Assembly (NCBI RefSeq): GCF_001613125.1
Contig: NZ_BDBT01000003.1
Span: 248,001 to 312,000, forward strand
Length of the DNA stretch: 64,000 nucleotides
Direction of reading: 5' to 3'
Source of the DNA: Nocardia shimofusensis NBRC 100134
Lineage (GTDB): Bacteria; Actinomycetota; Actinomycetes; Mycobacteriales; Mycobacteriaceae
Shown here one piece after another: positions 1-8,373 of this stretch; within the stretch, counting starts at the first letter, position 1, and each line of letters begins with the position of its first letter. The notes under the pieces were generated by a model. The model was not told where the DNA came from. It saw nothing but the letters and a program-made list of their open reading frames with translations, and ran no database searches. The translations under genes and the position numbers were made by a program.

Positions 1-509
1 AGCGGCACCCAGGCCAGGGTGAACACGGTGATGGCGGTATCGCGCAGGAAGTTGCGCGGCGCGGTGCGCATACCGTGGTCGAACAGGCGCCACACCATGC
101 AGGTCAGCGCGGTGAACGCGAACGCGGCGAGCACGCCCTCGGCGCCGAACGGCCAACCGAGCCAGAACACCGCCTGCCCACCCAGGATCAGCGGGATGCG
201 CGGCACCAGCACATCGGCCTCGCGCAGCCGCTTGGCCACCTCCCAGGTCGCCACCCCGATACCGGTCGCGGCGAACGGGATGAACACCAGTGGCGCGAAC
301 AGCAGAATCGCGATGAGGGAGAGCCCGAGCCCGAAGCCGACGGCCAGCGCGGCGGGCAGGTTGCGTCCCGCCTTGGACGGGACCGGAACCGGCGCCCCCG
401 CCGCAGCCCCGTGCGCGTGGATCGTTTCAGGTGTGCCGTAGGCCGGCATCGGCTCGTCGGCCGCACCCTCGGCGGCGGCTTTCTCGGCCACGATTGTCCC
501 GTCGCTCAC
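1..509 (-). CDS. cdsA: Phosphatidate cytidylyltransferase (partial, C-terminus outside window)
   Basis: This is the N-terminal part of CDP-diacylglycerol synthase, an integral membrane enzyme that activates phosphatidic acid with CTP for phospholipid synthesis. The reverse-strand frame opens at a GTG at 509 and runs off the left edge. It reads about 45 hydrophilic residues, then paired hydrophobic segments (LAVGFGLGLSLIAILLF, LVFIPFAATGIGVATWEVAKR) and further membrane stretches. The EVAKRLREADV region is typical of actinobacterial CdsA. It lies 48 bp downstream of frr in the same direction, as in mycobacteria (pyrH-frr-cdsA). The catalytic C-terminal half is not in the window, so the call rests on the N-terminal pattern and synteny. 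Confidence 0.88.
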   Translation of the reverse strand, partial: MSDGTIVAEKAAAEGAADEPMPAYGTPETIHAHGAAAGAPVPVPSKAGRNLPAALAVGFGLGLSLIAILLFAPLVFIPFAATGIGVATWEVAKRLREADVLVPRIPLILGGQAVFWLGWPFGAEGVLAAFAFTALTCMVWRLFDHGMRTAPRNFLRDTAITVFTLAWVP

Positions 510-557
510 TCGTGTGTTCCGTTTCGTCCCCCGCCCGGGCGGGCCCTCGAGTCTTCC

Positions 558-1115
558 TCAGACCTCGAGAAGTTCGGCTTCCTTGTGCTTGACCAGTTCG
601 TCGATCTGACCGACGTACTTCGCGGTGGTCTTGTCGAGCTCTTTCTCCGCGCGACCGACCTCGTCCTCACCGGCTTCGCCATCCTTCTGGATCCGCCCGA
701 GCTCTTCCATCGCTTTGCGGCGGACATTGCGGATGGCGACCTTCGCGTCCTCGCCCTTGCCCTTTGCCTGCTTGACCATGTCGCGGCGGCGTTCCTCGGT
801 GAGCTGCGGGATGCTGATCCGCAGGATGTCACCGTTGTTCGTCGGGTTCACGCCCAGATCCGAATTGCGGATCGCGGTTTCGATCGGGCCCAGCTGACCG
901 GCTTCGTAGGGCTTGATCACCACCATCCGCGGCTCGGGCACGGTGATGCTGGACATCTGGGTGATGGGCGTGGGCGAACCGTAGTAGTCCACGACGACCC
1001 GGGAGAACATACCCGGATTCGCGCGACCGGTCCGGATGGTCCCGAGATCGTCCTTCGCCACCGAGACGGCCTTCTCCATCTTCTCCTCGGCGTCGAAGAG
1101 CGCTTCTTCTATCAC
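558..1115 (-). CDS. frr: Ribosome recycling factor
   Basis: Ribosome recycling factor works with EF-G to split post-termination ribosomes. The 185-residue protein carries family signatures: [15 protein letters not shown] near the N-terminus, [14 protein letters not shown] in the middle and [12 protein letters not shown] at the end. The frame stays open upstream to a GTG at 1130, and an ATG lies at 1121. However, the Shine-Dalgarno GGAGG falls inside those extra codons and is 8 nt from the GTG at 1115, which gives exactly the usual 185-residue length, so that start was chosen. It sits between pyrH and cdsA on the same strand. Confidence 0.97.
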   Translation of the reverse strand: MIEEALFDAEEKMEKAVSVAKDDLGTIRTGRANPGMFSRVVVDYYGSPTPITQMSSITVPEPRMVVIKPYEAGQLGPIETAIRNSDLGVNPTNNGDILRISIPQLTEERRRDMVKQAKGKGEDAKVAIRNVRRKAMEELGRIQKDGEAGEDEVGRAEKELDKTTAKYVGQIDELVKHKEAELLEV

Positions 1116-1166
1116 GACCATTTCCTCCACAGCGTCGTCATCGTCATGATCCGCGGGGCCGCGGAC

Positions 1167-1895
1167 TCAGGAACGAACCAATGTGCCGATCTTCTCACCG
1201 GCGACCGCACGGGCGATATTGCCCTTGACCAACAGATTGAACACCAGGATGGGCATCTGATTGTCCATACAGAGACTGAACGCCGTCGCATCGGCGACTT
1301 TGAGACCACGCTCGATCACTTCCTTGTGGGTGATCTCGCTGAACATGGTCGCGGTCTCGACGACCCTGGGGTCGGCGTCGAACACGCCGTCGACCGCCTT
1401 GGCCATCAGTACCACGTCCGCGCCGATCTCGAGGGCACGCTGAGCCGCCGTGGTATCGGTGGAGAAGTACGGCATCCCCATGCCTGCGCCGAAGATGACC
1501 ACGCGCCCCTTCTCCAGGTGGCGCTTGGCACGCAGCGGCAGATACGGCTCGGCGACCTGGCCCATCGTGATGGCGGTCTGCACGCGGGTATCGACCCCCT
1601 GCTTCTGCAGAAAGTCCTGCAGCGCAAGGCTGTTCATCACGGTGCCGAGCATGCCCATGTAGTCCGAGCGGGCCCGCTCCATGCCGCGCTCCTCGAGTTC
1701 GGCGCCACGGAAGAAGTTGCCGCCGCCGATCACCACCGCCACCTGAGCACCGCCCGCGACGACCTCGGCGATCTGCTCGGCGACAGTCTCCACGACGTCC
1801 GGATCGAGTCCGACCTTTCCGCCGCCGAACATCTCACCACCCAGTTTGAGCAGTACCCGGCGGTATCCAGGACGCGCGGTACCCGGGTCGGTCAT
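1167..1895 (-). CDS. pyrH: UMP kinase
   Basis: UMP kinase phosphorylates UMP to UDP for pyrimidine nucleotide synthesis. The 242-residue protein belongs to the amino-acid kinase fold. Visible motifs are the N-terminal [11 protein letters not shown], the nucleotide-binding [10 protein letters not shown], and the acceptor-site region [17 protein letters not shown], followed by [13 protein letters not shown]. The ATG at 1895 has a strong AAGGAGAG ribosome site 9 nt upstream. It is followed by frr (51 bp to its GTG start), so the two probably share a transcript. The protein is full length and unremarkable for the family. Confidence 0.97.
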   Translation of the reverse strand: MTDPGTARPGYRRVLLKLGGEMFGGGKVGLDPDVVETVAEQIAEVVAGGAQVAVVIGGGNFFRGAELEERGMERARSDYMGMLGTVMNSLALQDFLQKQGVDTRVQTAITMGQVAEPYLPLRAKRHLEKGRVVIFGAGMGMPYFSTDTTAAQRALEIGADVVLMAKAVDGVFDADPRVVETATMFSEITHKEVIERGLKVADATAFSLCMDNQMPILVFNLLVKGNIARAVAGEKIGTLVRS

Positions 1896-2057
1896 CGATG
1901 TATCTCTCCTTCGGCGATCGGGTCTGCTCACCGTGGGTGAGCCATCGGTCGGCGGGGTTCCGGCAGAGCTTGGAACCGCCCGGCAAAGCCATCTCATCCT
2001 GCCTTACGCCGACCCGGTCGAATCCGCAGACCCCCGGGAAAGGCGCCGAGACAGCGA

Positions 2058-2098
2058 ACGGCCCCCCACGCGAGTGTGCTACTCGCGCGGGGGGCCGT
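2058..2098 (-). terminator. Hairpin downstream of tsf
   Basis: A 17-bp inverted repeat (arms 2058-2074 and 2082-2098, one mismatch, 7-nt loop) lies 13 bp past the tsf stop. No U-run follows on the minus strand. This is common for actinobacterial hairpin terminators, so a terminator between tsf and pyrH is the likely role. Confidence 0.75.
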
Positions 2099-2110
2099 CT
2101 CGTGGTCAGG

Positions 2111-2938
2111 TCAGGCCTGGCCGACCTCGAAGCGGGCGAAGCGGGTGATGGTGGCACCGGCCTCCTCCAGCTGCTGCTTCACGGTCTTCTTGCTGTCGGT
2201 GACCGACGACTGCTCCAGCAGGACGACGTCCTTGAAGAAGCCGTTGACGCGGCCCTCGGTGATCTTCGGCAGCGCGGCTTCGGGCTTGCCCTCTTCGCGC
2301 GCGGTCTGCTCGGCGATGCGACGCTCGTTCTCCACGATGTCGGCCGGAACCTCGTCGCGGCTGACGTACTTGGCCTTGAGCGCGGCGACCTGCATCGCGG
2401 CGGCACGCGCGGCCTCGGCCGCGGCGTCGCTCTCGCCCTGGAACTCGACCAGCACGCCGACGGCAGGCGGCAGGTCCGAGGCACGCTTGTGCAGGTAAGT
2501 GGCGACCGGGCCGTCCAGCGAGATCACCCGGCGCAGCTCGAGCTTCTCGCCGATCTTGGCGGCCAGCTCCTGCAGGGCGGAATCGGCGGTGCGACCGTCG
2601 CCCAGATCAAGCGCCTTGAGGGCGTCCAGATCGGCGGGCTTGGCGGCGGCGGCCGCGGTGACGATCTGGTCGGCGAGCGCCTGGAACTCGGCGTTCTTGG
2701 CGACGAAGTCGGTCTCGGAGTTGATCTCGACCATCACGCCTTCTTTGGCCGCGACCAGGCCCTCGGCGGTGGTGCGCTCAGCGCGCTTGCCCACGTCCTT
2801 GGCGCCCTTGATGCGCAGCAGCTCGACGGCCTTGTCGAAGTCACCGTCGGTCTCGGCCAGCGCGTTCTTGCAATCCATCATGCCGGAGCCGGTCAGCTCG
2901 CGGAGTCGCTTCACATCGGCAGCGGTGTAGTTCGCCAT
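2111..2938 (-). CDS. tsf: Elongation factor Ts
   Basis: EF-Ts is the guanine nucleotide exchange factor that regenerates EF-Tu-GTP. The 275-residue protein starts [19 protein letters not shown] and contains the invariant GMMDCKNAL and TDFVAKN motifs. The ATG at 2938 is preceded by GAGGAGG, 9 nt away. The open frame extends about 32 codons further upstream but has no family similarity there. tsf follows rpsB by 120 bp, with a hairpin in between, and ends at another hairpin, so the rpsB-tsf pair can be one transcript with partial attenuation. Confidence 0.97.
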   Translation of the reverse strand: MANYTAADVKRLRELTGSGMMDCKNALAETDGDFDKAVELLRIKGAKDVGKRAERTTAEGLVAAKEGVMVEINSETDFVAKNAEFQALADQIVTAAAAAKPADLDALKALDLGDGRTADSALQELAAKIGEKLELRRVISLDGPVATYLHKRASDLPPAVGVLVEFQGESDAAAEAARAAAMQVAALKAKYVSRDEVPADIVENERRIAEQTAREEGKPEAALPKITEGRVNGFFKDVVLLEQSSVTDSKKTVKQQLEEAGATITRFARFEVGQA

Positions 2939-2995
2939 CGGTGGCGAGCCTCCTCGTTTGTCAGGTTCGAGAATGTCTGGGTCGGGTGGGAAAAC

Positions 2996-3038
2996 CACCT
3001 TGCCGACCGCTCCTGAACGCAGAAGGGTCGGCAAGGTG
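2996..3038 (-). terminator. Intrinsic terminator/attenuator between rpsB and tsf
   Basis: A perfect 13-bp stem (2996-3008 with 3026-3038, 17-nt loop) lies in the rpsB-tsf spacer and is followed on the minus strand by G and TTTT at 2995-2991. The stem plus a short U-tract is the clearest intrinsic-terminator shape in the window. Its position suggests partial termination that lowers tsf expression relative to rpsB. That role is inferred. Confidence 0.7.
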
Positions 3039-3058
3039 AACTATCGGCGCCGTACGGC

Positions 3059-3940
3059 TCAGAAGTCGGCCGGGGTCTGCGCGGCCGGGGCCTCTTCGGC
3101 CGGAGCGGCGGCGTCGGCCTCGGCAGCCTCGGCCGGAGCGGCTTCGGCAGCGGTCTCGGTGGCCGGGCTCGCCTGGGCCAGCAGCTCCTGCTCCCACTCG
3201 GCCAGCGGCTCACCCGCGCCCGCTTCGGGCTTGGCGTCACCGGAGGCCAGACCCGCACGAGCCTGCACGCCCTCGGCCACCGCGGAGGCGACGACCTTGG
3301 TCAGCAGAGCGGCGGAACGGATGGCGTCGTCGTTACCCGGGATCGGGTAGTCGACCAGGTCGGGATCGCAGTTGGTGTCCAGGATCGCGATGACCGGGAT
3401 GTTCAGCTTGCGCGCCTCGCCGACGGCGATGTGCTCCTTGTTGGTGTCGACGACCCAGATGGCCGAGGGCACCTTCTGCATGTCGCGGATACCGCCGAGG
3501 GTGCGCTCCAGCTTGGTCATCTCACGCGTGAGCATGAGGATTTCCTTCTTGGTGCGACCTTCGAAGCCACCGGTCTGCTCCATCGCCTCGAGCTCCTTGA
3601 GGCGCTGCAGACGCTTGTGCACGGTGGAGAAGTTGGTGAGCATGCCGCCCAGCCAGCGCTGGTTCACGTAGGGCATGCCGACGCGGGTGGCCTCGGCCGC
3701 GATGGACTCCTGAGCCTGCTTCTTGGTGCCGACGAAAAGGACCGTGCCGCCGTGGGCGACGGTCTCCTTGACGAACTCGTAGGCCTTGTCGATGTAGGTC
3801 AGCGTCTGCTGCAGGTCGATGATGTAGATGCCGTTGCGGTCGGTGAAGATGAACCGCTTCATCTTCGGGTTCCAGCGCCGGGTCTGGTGTCCGAAGTGCG
3901 CGCCGCTGTCGAGCAGCTGCTTCATTGTTACGACAGCCAT
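3059..3940 (-). CDS. rpsB: 30S ribosomal protein S2
   Basis: Ribosomal protein S2 of the small subunit, 293 residues. The N-terminus [25 protein letters not shown] and the motifs [19 protein letters not shown] and [11 protein letters not shown] are diagnostic. The last 55 or so residues are an Ala/Glu/Pro-rich acidic tail, as is usual for actinobacterial S2. The ATG at 3940 has an AGAGAG ribosome site. It leads the rpsB-tsf unit, and its promoter must lie in 3941-4220, opposite the divergently transcribed secreted-protein/LytM pair. Confidence 0.97.
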   Translation of the reverse strand: MAVVTMKQLLDSGAHFGHQTRRWNPKMKRFIFTDRNGIYIIDLQQTLTYIDKAYEFVKETVAHGGTVLFVGTKKQAQESIAAEATRVGMPYVNQRWLGGMLTNFSTVHKRLQRLKELEAMEQTGGFEGRTKKEILMLTREMTKLERTLGGIRDMQKVPSAIWVVDTNKEHIAVGEARKLNIPVIAILDTNCDPDLVDYPIPGNDDAIRSAALLTKVVASAVAEGVQARAGLASGDAKPEAGAGEPLAEWEQELLAQASPATETAAEAAPAEAAEADAAAPAEEAPAAQTPADF

Positions 3941-4300
3941 GGCTCTCGTATCTCTCTTTCGTTGCCGGTTGCCGCAGGCGGTCGGTGACCGTCTGCCCTG
4001 GCGCCGCCGAATCACCGTCAACCCGCTCGAGAATCCGATCGGGACCAGCCGGCGATACCCTGCCCGCGGGCGTCACGCGAAACGAGGACACAGTGTGTGG
4101 GCTCGGATTCACGAACGACGCCGGTGACGAACAAGCACGGGTGGCGCGCGAAGTCGGTTCATGCCGAGCACGAACCGCTCGACCAGTCTACGATCCTGGT
4201 GGCCTCTGGAACGAATCGGGTCTGTCCACAGGCTCGGAGTTGTCCACAATCGGTCGTTCGGGCATTCCGCGCCCGCCCGGCCGGCGGCAGGCTCGACGAC
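3941..4300. other. Divergent intergenic region (rpsB / secreted protein)
   Basis: This 360-bp non-coding spacer must carry the rpsB promoter on the minus strand and a promoter for the plus-strand pair at 4301-5242. The only strong pattern is the paired 9-mer at 4222-4248. I see no convincing sigma-70 -35/-10 pair and no structured leader. Confidence 0.6.
4222..4248 (+). promoter_or_regulatory. Paired DnaA-box-like 9-mer, copy 1
   Basis: CTGTCCACA at 4222-4230 and TTGTCCACA at 4240-4248 are separated by 9 nt (18-bp phase). They lie 52 bp before the ATG of the secreted protein at 4301. The same arrangement recurs at 14432-14458 and 23227-23253. The 9-mer matches the actinobacterial DnaA-box consensus, but the factor that binds is unknown. 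Confidence 0.5.
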
Positions 4301-4654
4301 ATGTCACGACTGTCTTTCACGATCTCGTTGCCGGTGCCACTGCTGTTCGCATCATCACTGATGGCGGCCTACTTCGCCGCCCCGGCGAGCGCGGTCCGGC
4401 CCAGCCCGGGCGTCGAGGTCCCGCGTCCGGCTGTCACCGTATCGGGGGCCTCGATACCCGGCGCGCTCCCGATACGCCTGATTCCTTGGCCGGACACTTC
4501 GGGCGGCGTTCCGGCGCCGATCGAAGGGGCCGAGGTCATCGAGTCCTCGACCGAGCCGCCCGGGCATCCCCTTCGCGGGCTGCTACGCAGGGCGCCGCTA
4601 CCGACCGGGTCGGCGACGGCCGTCTCCGGAGGCGCCGCTGTGGCGCCCGGGTGA
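4301..4654 (+). CDS. Small secreted hypothetical protein
   Basis: A 117-residue protein of unknown function. It begins MSRLSFTISLPVPLLFASS and reads as a Sec signal peptide: a short basic start, a hydrophobic core, and an Ala-x-Ala type site near residue 30 (PASA). The mature part is Pro/Gly/Ala-rich and has no recognisable domain. The stop lies 3 nt before the ATG of the LytM peptidase gene, so the two are almost certainly co-transcribed and the protein may act in the cell envelope. The ribosome site is weak. The frame also stays open upstream to 4097, but only this start gives a signal peptide. Confidence 0.6.
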   Translation: MSRLSFTISLPVPLLFASSLMAAYFAAPASAVRPSPGVEVPRPAVTVSGASIPGALPIRLIPWPDTSGGVPAPIEGAEVIESSTEPPGHPLRGLLRRAPLPTGSATAVSGGAAVAPG

Positions 4655-4657
4655 CCG

Positions 4658-5242
4658 ATGGACCGGCATCGCGCATCCGTGGCCGTCGTCCGATCGCGAA
4701 TCTGCGTGCTCGTCGTTGTGCTGCTGGTCGCGGTGGCGGCGTTCGCGGGCGGGGCCGGCGCCTTCGCCGCGCCGACCGGGGAGTTCGACTGGCCGCTGCG
4801 CCCGCGCCCCGCTGTCGAACGGCGCTTCGACAAGCCCGAACAGGACTGGCTGCCCGGGCACCGCGGCGTCGATCTCGCGGGAACGTCGGGTCAGGCGGTG
4901 CTGGCGGCCGGGGAGGGCATCGTCGTGTTCGCCGGAACGGTGGCGGGCAGACCGCTGGTCTCGGTCGACCACGAAGGCGGGCTTCGCACCACCTACGAAC
5001 CCGTCGAGGCAACGGTGTCCGTCGGCGACCGTGTCGGCCGCGGCGCTGTTCTGGGCACCCTCGACGCCGGTCATGCGGGCTGTGCCGCTGCGGCGTGCCT
5101 GCATTGGGGGTTGCGCCGGGAGTCCGGGCACCGCGGCCGTCCGGAGTATCTCGATCCGCTCGGCGCGCTCCGCCTCGCCCCCCTGCGCCTCCTCCCGCTC
5201 GAGGACGGGGAGAGCCGCAACAGGTCATCGGCGGGCAGATGA
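4658..5242 (+). CDS. M23 (LytM-type) secreted metallopeptidase
   Basis: A 194-residue secreted peptidase-fold protein probably acting on peptidoglycan. Residues 1-38 form a signal peptide ending GAFAAP. The LytM domain follows, with WPLRPRPAVERRFD, the zinc motif GHRGVDLAG (His and Asp ligands), a GEGIVVFAGTV beta-strand region and CLHWGLRR. In most M23 enzymes the last motif is His-x-His. Here the first position is Cys and only the zinc-binding His remains. As I recall, the mycobacterial homologue beside rpsB (Rv2891) shares the CLHWG motif, so this may be a lineage trait rather than decay. It forms a two-gene unit with the preceding secreted protein. Confidence 0.88.
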   Translation: MDRHRASVAVVRSRICVLVVVLLVAVAAFAGGAGAFAAPTGEFDWPLRPRPAVERRFDKPEQDWLPGHRGVDLAGTSGQAVLAAGEGIVVFAGTVAGRPLVSVDHEGGLRTTYEPVEATVSVGDRVGRGAVLGTLDAGHAGCAAAACLHWGLRRESGHRGRPEYLDPLGALRLAPLRLLPLEDGESRNRSSAGR

Positions 5243-5293
5243 GTGCCCGGCATTCGTCCGTCGCCTCGACTCATCCCCCGATGCGACGATCAG

Positions 5294-5323
5294 GACACAG
5301 GCTCCAGCGACACAGGCTCCAGC
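5294..5323. repeat. Two tandem copies of a 15-bp unit
   Basis: The unit GACACAGGCTCCAGC occurs twice in tandem (5294-5308, 5309-5323). It lies in the spacer between the LytM peptidase and the GAF-ANTAR gene, within a stretch rich in GACAC/CCGACAC words. No function is apparent. Confidence 0.7.
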
Positions 5324-5410
5324 TCCGACCGGCGCCACATCCCCGACACCAGCCACCAGCCCCGACACACCGACAGGCCCCGACACCGCCGACCAGCTCA
5401 GGAGAACGAC

Positions 5411-6133
5411 ATGGGAGCGTCCGCGCCGCTGCTGGAAGTGCTCGTGCGATCCGTCGACACCCTCATCGGCGATTTCGATGTCGTGGAACTCGCGCAGCAA
5501 CTGGTCGACTCCTGCGTCGCACTCACCGGCGGGACCGATGCCGGCCTGTTCGTCGGCAATCATCTCGGCGAGCTGCGCATGCTCGCCGCCACCGACGAGC
5601 GGGCCCGCGCTCTGGTCGAGGCGCTCGACGGTCCCGCTCGGCACACCTACTCCACCGGCGCACCCGCTGTGATCGACGACATCGCCGCAGCGGGGCTCGT
5701 CTGGCCGGACTTCGCCACCCACGCGGGCAACCGGGGTTACCGCTCCGCCTACGCGCTGCCGTTGCGCCTGCGCAGCGACACCCTCGGCGCTCTCGCCGTC
5801 CTCGGCGACGGCCCGAAGACCCTCAACCGCGCGCAACTACGTGTAGGCCAGACTCTCGCCGACATCGCCGCCATCGGGGTCGCCCAGCATGTCCTGCGCC
5901 CCCGCGTCGAACCGATTCAGGACCGCTTGCCGGTCGCTCTCAACGACAGGGCCACCGTCGAACACGCCAAAGCCGTTCTCGCCGAGCACGGCGGCCTCGA
6001 CCACGCCGAGGCCTTCGCGTGCTTACGCGCCCACGCGTTGCGGACCGGACGCCGACTCGCCGAACTCGCCGGCGGCATCGTCTCCGGCAGCATCGACGCG
6101 GGCACCGTCCTCACGGTCCCGGCCCGTGGCTGA
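5411..6133 (+). CDS. GAF-ANTAR domain regulator
   Basis: A 240-residue putative signal-responsive antiterminator. Residues about 15-160 form a GAF sensor domain (LVDSCVALTGGTDAGLFV, YALPLRLRSDTLGALAVLGD). Residues about 180-235 form an ANTAR helical RNA-binding domain (DRATVEHAKAVLAEHGGLDHAEAF, LRAHALRTGRRLAELA). ANTAR proteins bind nascent RNA hairpins and relieve termination. The start at 5411 has an AGGAGA site 5 nt upstream. Upstream in-frame codons are Pro/Ser/Asp low complexity and unlikely to be translated. Its neighbour, the alkylsulfatase-like gene, converges on it, so its RNA target is not evident from context. Confidence 0.88.
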   Translation: MGASAPLLEVLVRSVDTLIGDFDVVELAQQLVDSCVALTGGTDAGLFVGNHLGELRMLAATDERARALVEALDGPARHTYSTGAPAVIDDIAAAGLVWPDFATHAGNRGYRSAYALPLRLRSDTLGALAVLGDGPKTLNRAQLRVGQTLADIAAIGVAQHVLRPRVEPIQDRLPVALNDRATVEHAKAVLAEHGGLDHAEAFACLRAHALRTGRRLAELAGGIVSGSIDAGTVLTVPARG

Positions 6134-6193
6134 GCGTTTCCGCGTCGGGCGTCCGTGGCGGTGTCTGTCCTCGAACCGCGGTCCCCGAAGCCG

Positions 6194-8125
6194 CTAGGGG
6201 GTGACGATCGCGAAGTTCGGGTCGGGGGTGTCGAGGACTGCGACCAGTGAGGCGAGTTTGGTGGGATCGCCGTCGATGGCGATCTCACCCGCGCCGACCA
6301 CGACGCCGAAGTCCTCCCCCGCCAGCAAGACCCGCACCAGGGCCGCACGGGAGAGGGTGAAGGTCGCGTCCGCGTCGGGCAGCGCGCGGTCAGCGGGGCG
6401 CTCGTAGTGGGTGAGCACGCCGTTGCGTAGTTCGACCCGATGGATACGGTCGGTGTCGATGATCTGCCAGTCGGTGACCAAGTGCTGGTCCCAGGCCTTC
6501 GGGCCGTCCACCCGGAGCGCGACCGAGTCGAGAATCTGTTCGACGGACATGGTGATCGGCGCGACCGGGGAGCCGGCGGCAGTCGGGGTGCCGAAGATGC
6601 CGTAGCGCAGTTCGTAGGCGCCGCTGAGATAGATATTGCGCCGGGTGGCTTCCGCAGAGCCGTAGGCGAGTTGCTCGAAGGCGCTCGCCTGCAGGTGTCT
6701 GGCCTCCTCGTCGGCCGGGTCGGCGAAGACCACGTAACCGGCGACCTGGGCCACCCAGCGGTAGTCACCGGCTTCGTAGGACTCGCGTGCCTTGCGCAGC
6801 ACCTCCTCGGCGCCACCCATGAACTCGACGTGCCTGCGCGCCGCCTCGACCGGCGGGTGTTCCCACAGGTGCGCCGGGTTGCCGTCGAACCAGCCGAGGT
6901 AGTGCTGGTGGATCGCCTTGACGTGATGACCGAACGCAGCGGAACCGCCGCGCCCAGGGCCGAGGTGCTCGAGGGCGGGCGGTAGTTCGAGCCGTTCGGC
7001 GATCTCCGCGCCGACGTATCCGAGATCGAGCAGCCGCACGGTCTGGTCGTGCAGATATCCGTAGAGATCCCGATACAGAGAAAGCGTTTCCGCGACGCGG
7101 TCGGCTCCCCAGATCGGCCCGAGATGGGCAGCCAGGAGCACGTCCGAGGAGGTGGCGAACCGGTTGATCGTCTCGGTGAGCCGACGCGCCCGCTCCTTCG
7201 GGGCATCGCTGTGTGCGCCGGATGGAGGAAGATCCGTCAGCGGGTGATCGAGGCTTTCGGCCAGATACAACACCCGGTGTCCAGGCAAGTGGATGTTCAT
7301 CGCGGCGGGCCCGCCGGCACCGGAGACGATCTGGAATACCAACGGCACGCCGTCGAGTACCTCTCGGTGCCCGGTGGTCGCGATCTCGACGGTCGGCGGA
7401 AGCAGACCTACGGTGCCCAGCGAAGTGGTCTGGCCGAGCCCGGCTCCGACGCTGCCGAGCGGTCCACGGGGCAGCACCACGCCGTACCCGTAGGCGGCTC
7501 GGCGGGCGGCGGCAGTGCCCGCGTATCCGCTCACCGCGGGCGCATGGGTCCGGAAACCGATGGGCGCGAGCACCGGGCAACGGCCCGCGAGCACCTCGTC
7601 CTCGGTGACGACGCCCGGCCCGCCACCGAAGTGATCGATCCGCGAGTGCGTGTAGATCAGCCCGGTGACCGGGCGATCACCACGGTGTTCACGGTAGAGC
7701 GCGAGCGCCGCGGCGGCGGTCTCCACCGACATCAGCGCATCGATCACCACCACACCGCAGTGCCCTTCGACCAGCGTCATATTGGACAGGTCGAGACCGC
7801 GCACCTGGTAGATCCCCTCGGCGACCCGGAACAGTCCCTGCCGACCGGTGAGCCCGGCGTGCCGCCACAACATCGGATGCACCGACGGCGGACACGGTTC
7901 CCGCACGAAGCTGTAGGAGTCGCTGTCCCACACGACGGTCCCATCGGCCGTGGTGACCACACCGGGCTCGCGGGCCGCGACGAATCCACGGTCGGCGTCC
8001 GCCTCGTCGCGGTGATCGAGGTCGCCGGGGCAGTGCTCGTGGAACGCGGCCGCGGCGGAGGAGGCCGCGCGCCGATTGGCCGCGACGACCGCCGGGCTCG
8101 GATCGACCGCTGCGCTCATATCCAT
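6194..8125 (-). CDS. Alkyl/aryl-sulfatase-like MBL-fold protein with altered metal ligands
   Basis: A 643-residue homologue of class III alkylsulfatases (SdsA1/BDS1 type). Domain order is a metallo-beta-lactamase domain (about 90-380), an alkylsulfatase dimerisation domain (about 385-520, with HDQTVRLLDLGYVGAEIAE and GWFDGNPAHLWEHPP) and a C-terminal SCP2-like domain (about 525-643). The metal motif normally reads His-x-His-x-Asp-His. Here it is HSRIDH at about 160-165, so the second His is Arg. The PAEMN-type glutamate is replaced by Ala (PAAMN), whereas AES and the AAHLGP His remain. Activity may therefore be altered. The start at 8125 has AGGAGG 6 nt upstream; an in-frame ATG at 8146 lacks this. 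Confidence 0.85.
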   Translation of the reverse strand: MDMSAAVDPSPAVVAANRRAASSAAAAFHEHCPGDLDHRDEADADRGFVAAREPGVVTTADGTVVWDSDSYSFVREPCPPSVHPMLWRHAGLTGRQGLFRVAEGIYQVRGLDLSNMTLVEGHCGVVVIDALMSVETAAAALALYREHRGDRPVTGLIYTHSRIDHFGGGPGVVTEDEVLAGRCPVLAPIGFRTHAPAVSGYAGTAAARRAAYGYGVVLPRGPLGSVGAGLGQTTSLGTVGLLPPTVEIATTGHREVLDGVPLVFQIVSGAGGPAAMNIHLPGHRVLYLAESLDHPLTDLPPSGAHSDAPKERARRLTETINRFATSSDVLLAAHLGPIWGADRVAETLSLYRDLYGYLHDQTVRLLDLGYVGAEIAERLELPPALEHLGPGRGGSAAFGHHVKAIHQHYLGWFDGNPAHLWEHPPVEAARRHVEFMGGAEEVLRKARESYEAGDYRWVAQVAGYVVFADPADEEARHLQASAFEQLAYGSAEATRRNIYLSGAYELRYGIFGTPTAAGSPVAPITMSVEQILDSVALRVDGPKAWDQHLVTDWQIIDTDRIHRVELRNGVLTHYERPADRALPDADATFTLSRAALVRVLLAGEDFGVVVGAGEIAIDGDPTKLASLVAVLDTPDPNFAIVTP

Positions 8126-8373
8126 CGGTGACCTCCTGGCAACCATGACGGCCTGCGGTGCCGCGTCCCGCTGGCGAGGCCGTTCGCGGCCACGCCAGGG
8201 CGCCGGATGACTGCGCCTATCCCATCGGAAGCGGCTGAAAGCTAACTCTCCGCAACGCCAGGCTAGCGGCGGGCGGTGTCGTCGTCCACGAGCCGCGCTG
8301 GCTCGATGTCGCGGCTGCGACCCGGTATCTCACGAACGAGTCATGCCACGAAAATCGCCCCGAATCGCTGAAC

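Noticed and set aside
4222..4248. Replication origin, because of DnaA-box-like words
   Set aside because: Only two boxes per site, no AT-rich unwinding element, and no dnaA/dnaN/gyrB genes in the window.
3925..6204. A 759-codon plus-strand frame across the secreted protein, LytM and GAF-ANTAR genes
   Set aside because: It runs out of frame through three supported genes and its product is almost only Arg, Pro, Gly and Thr.
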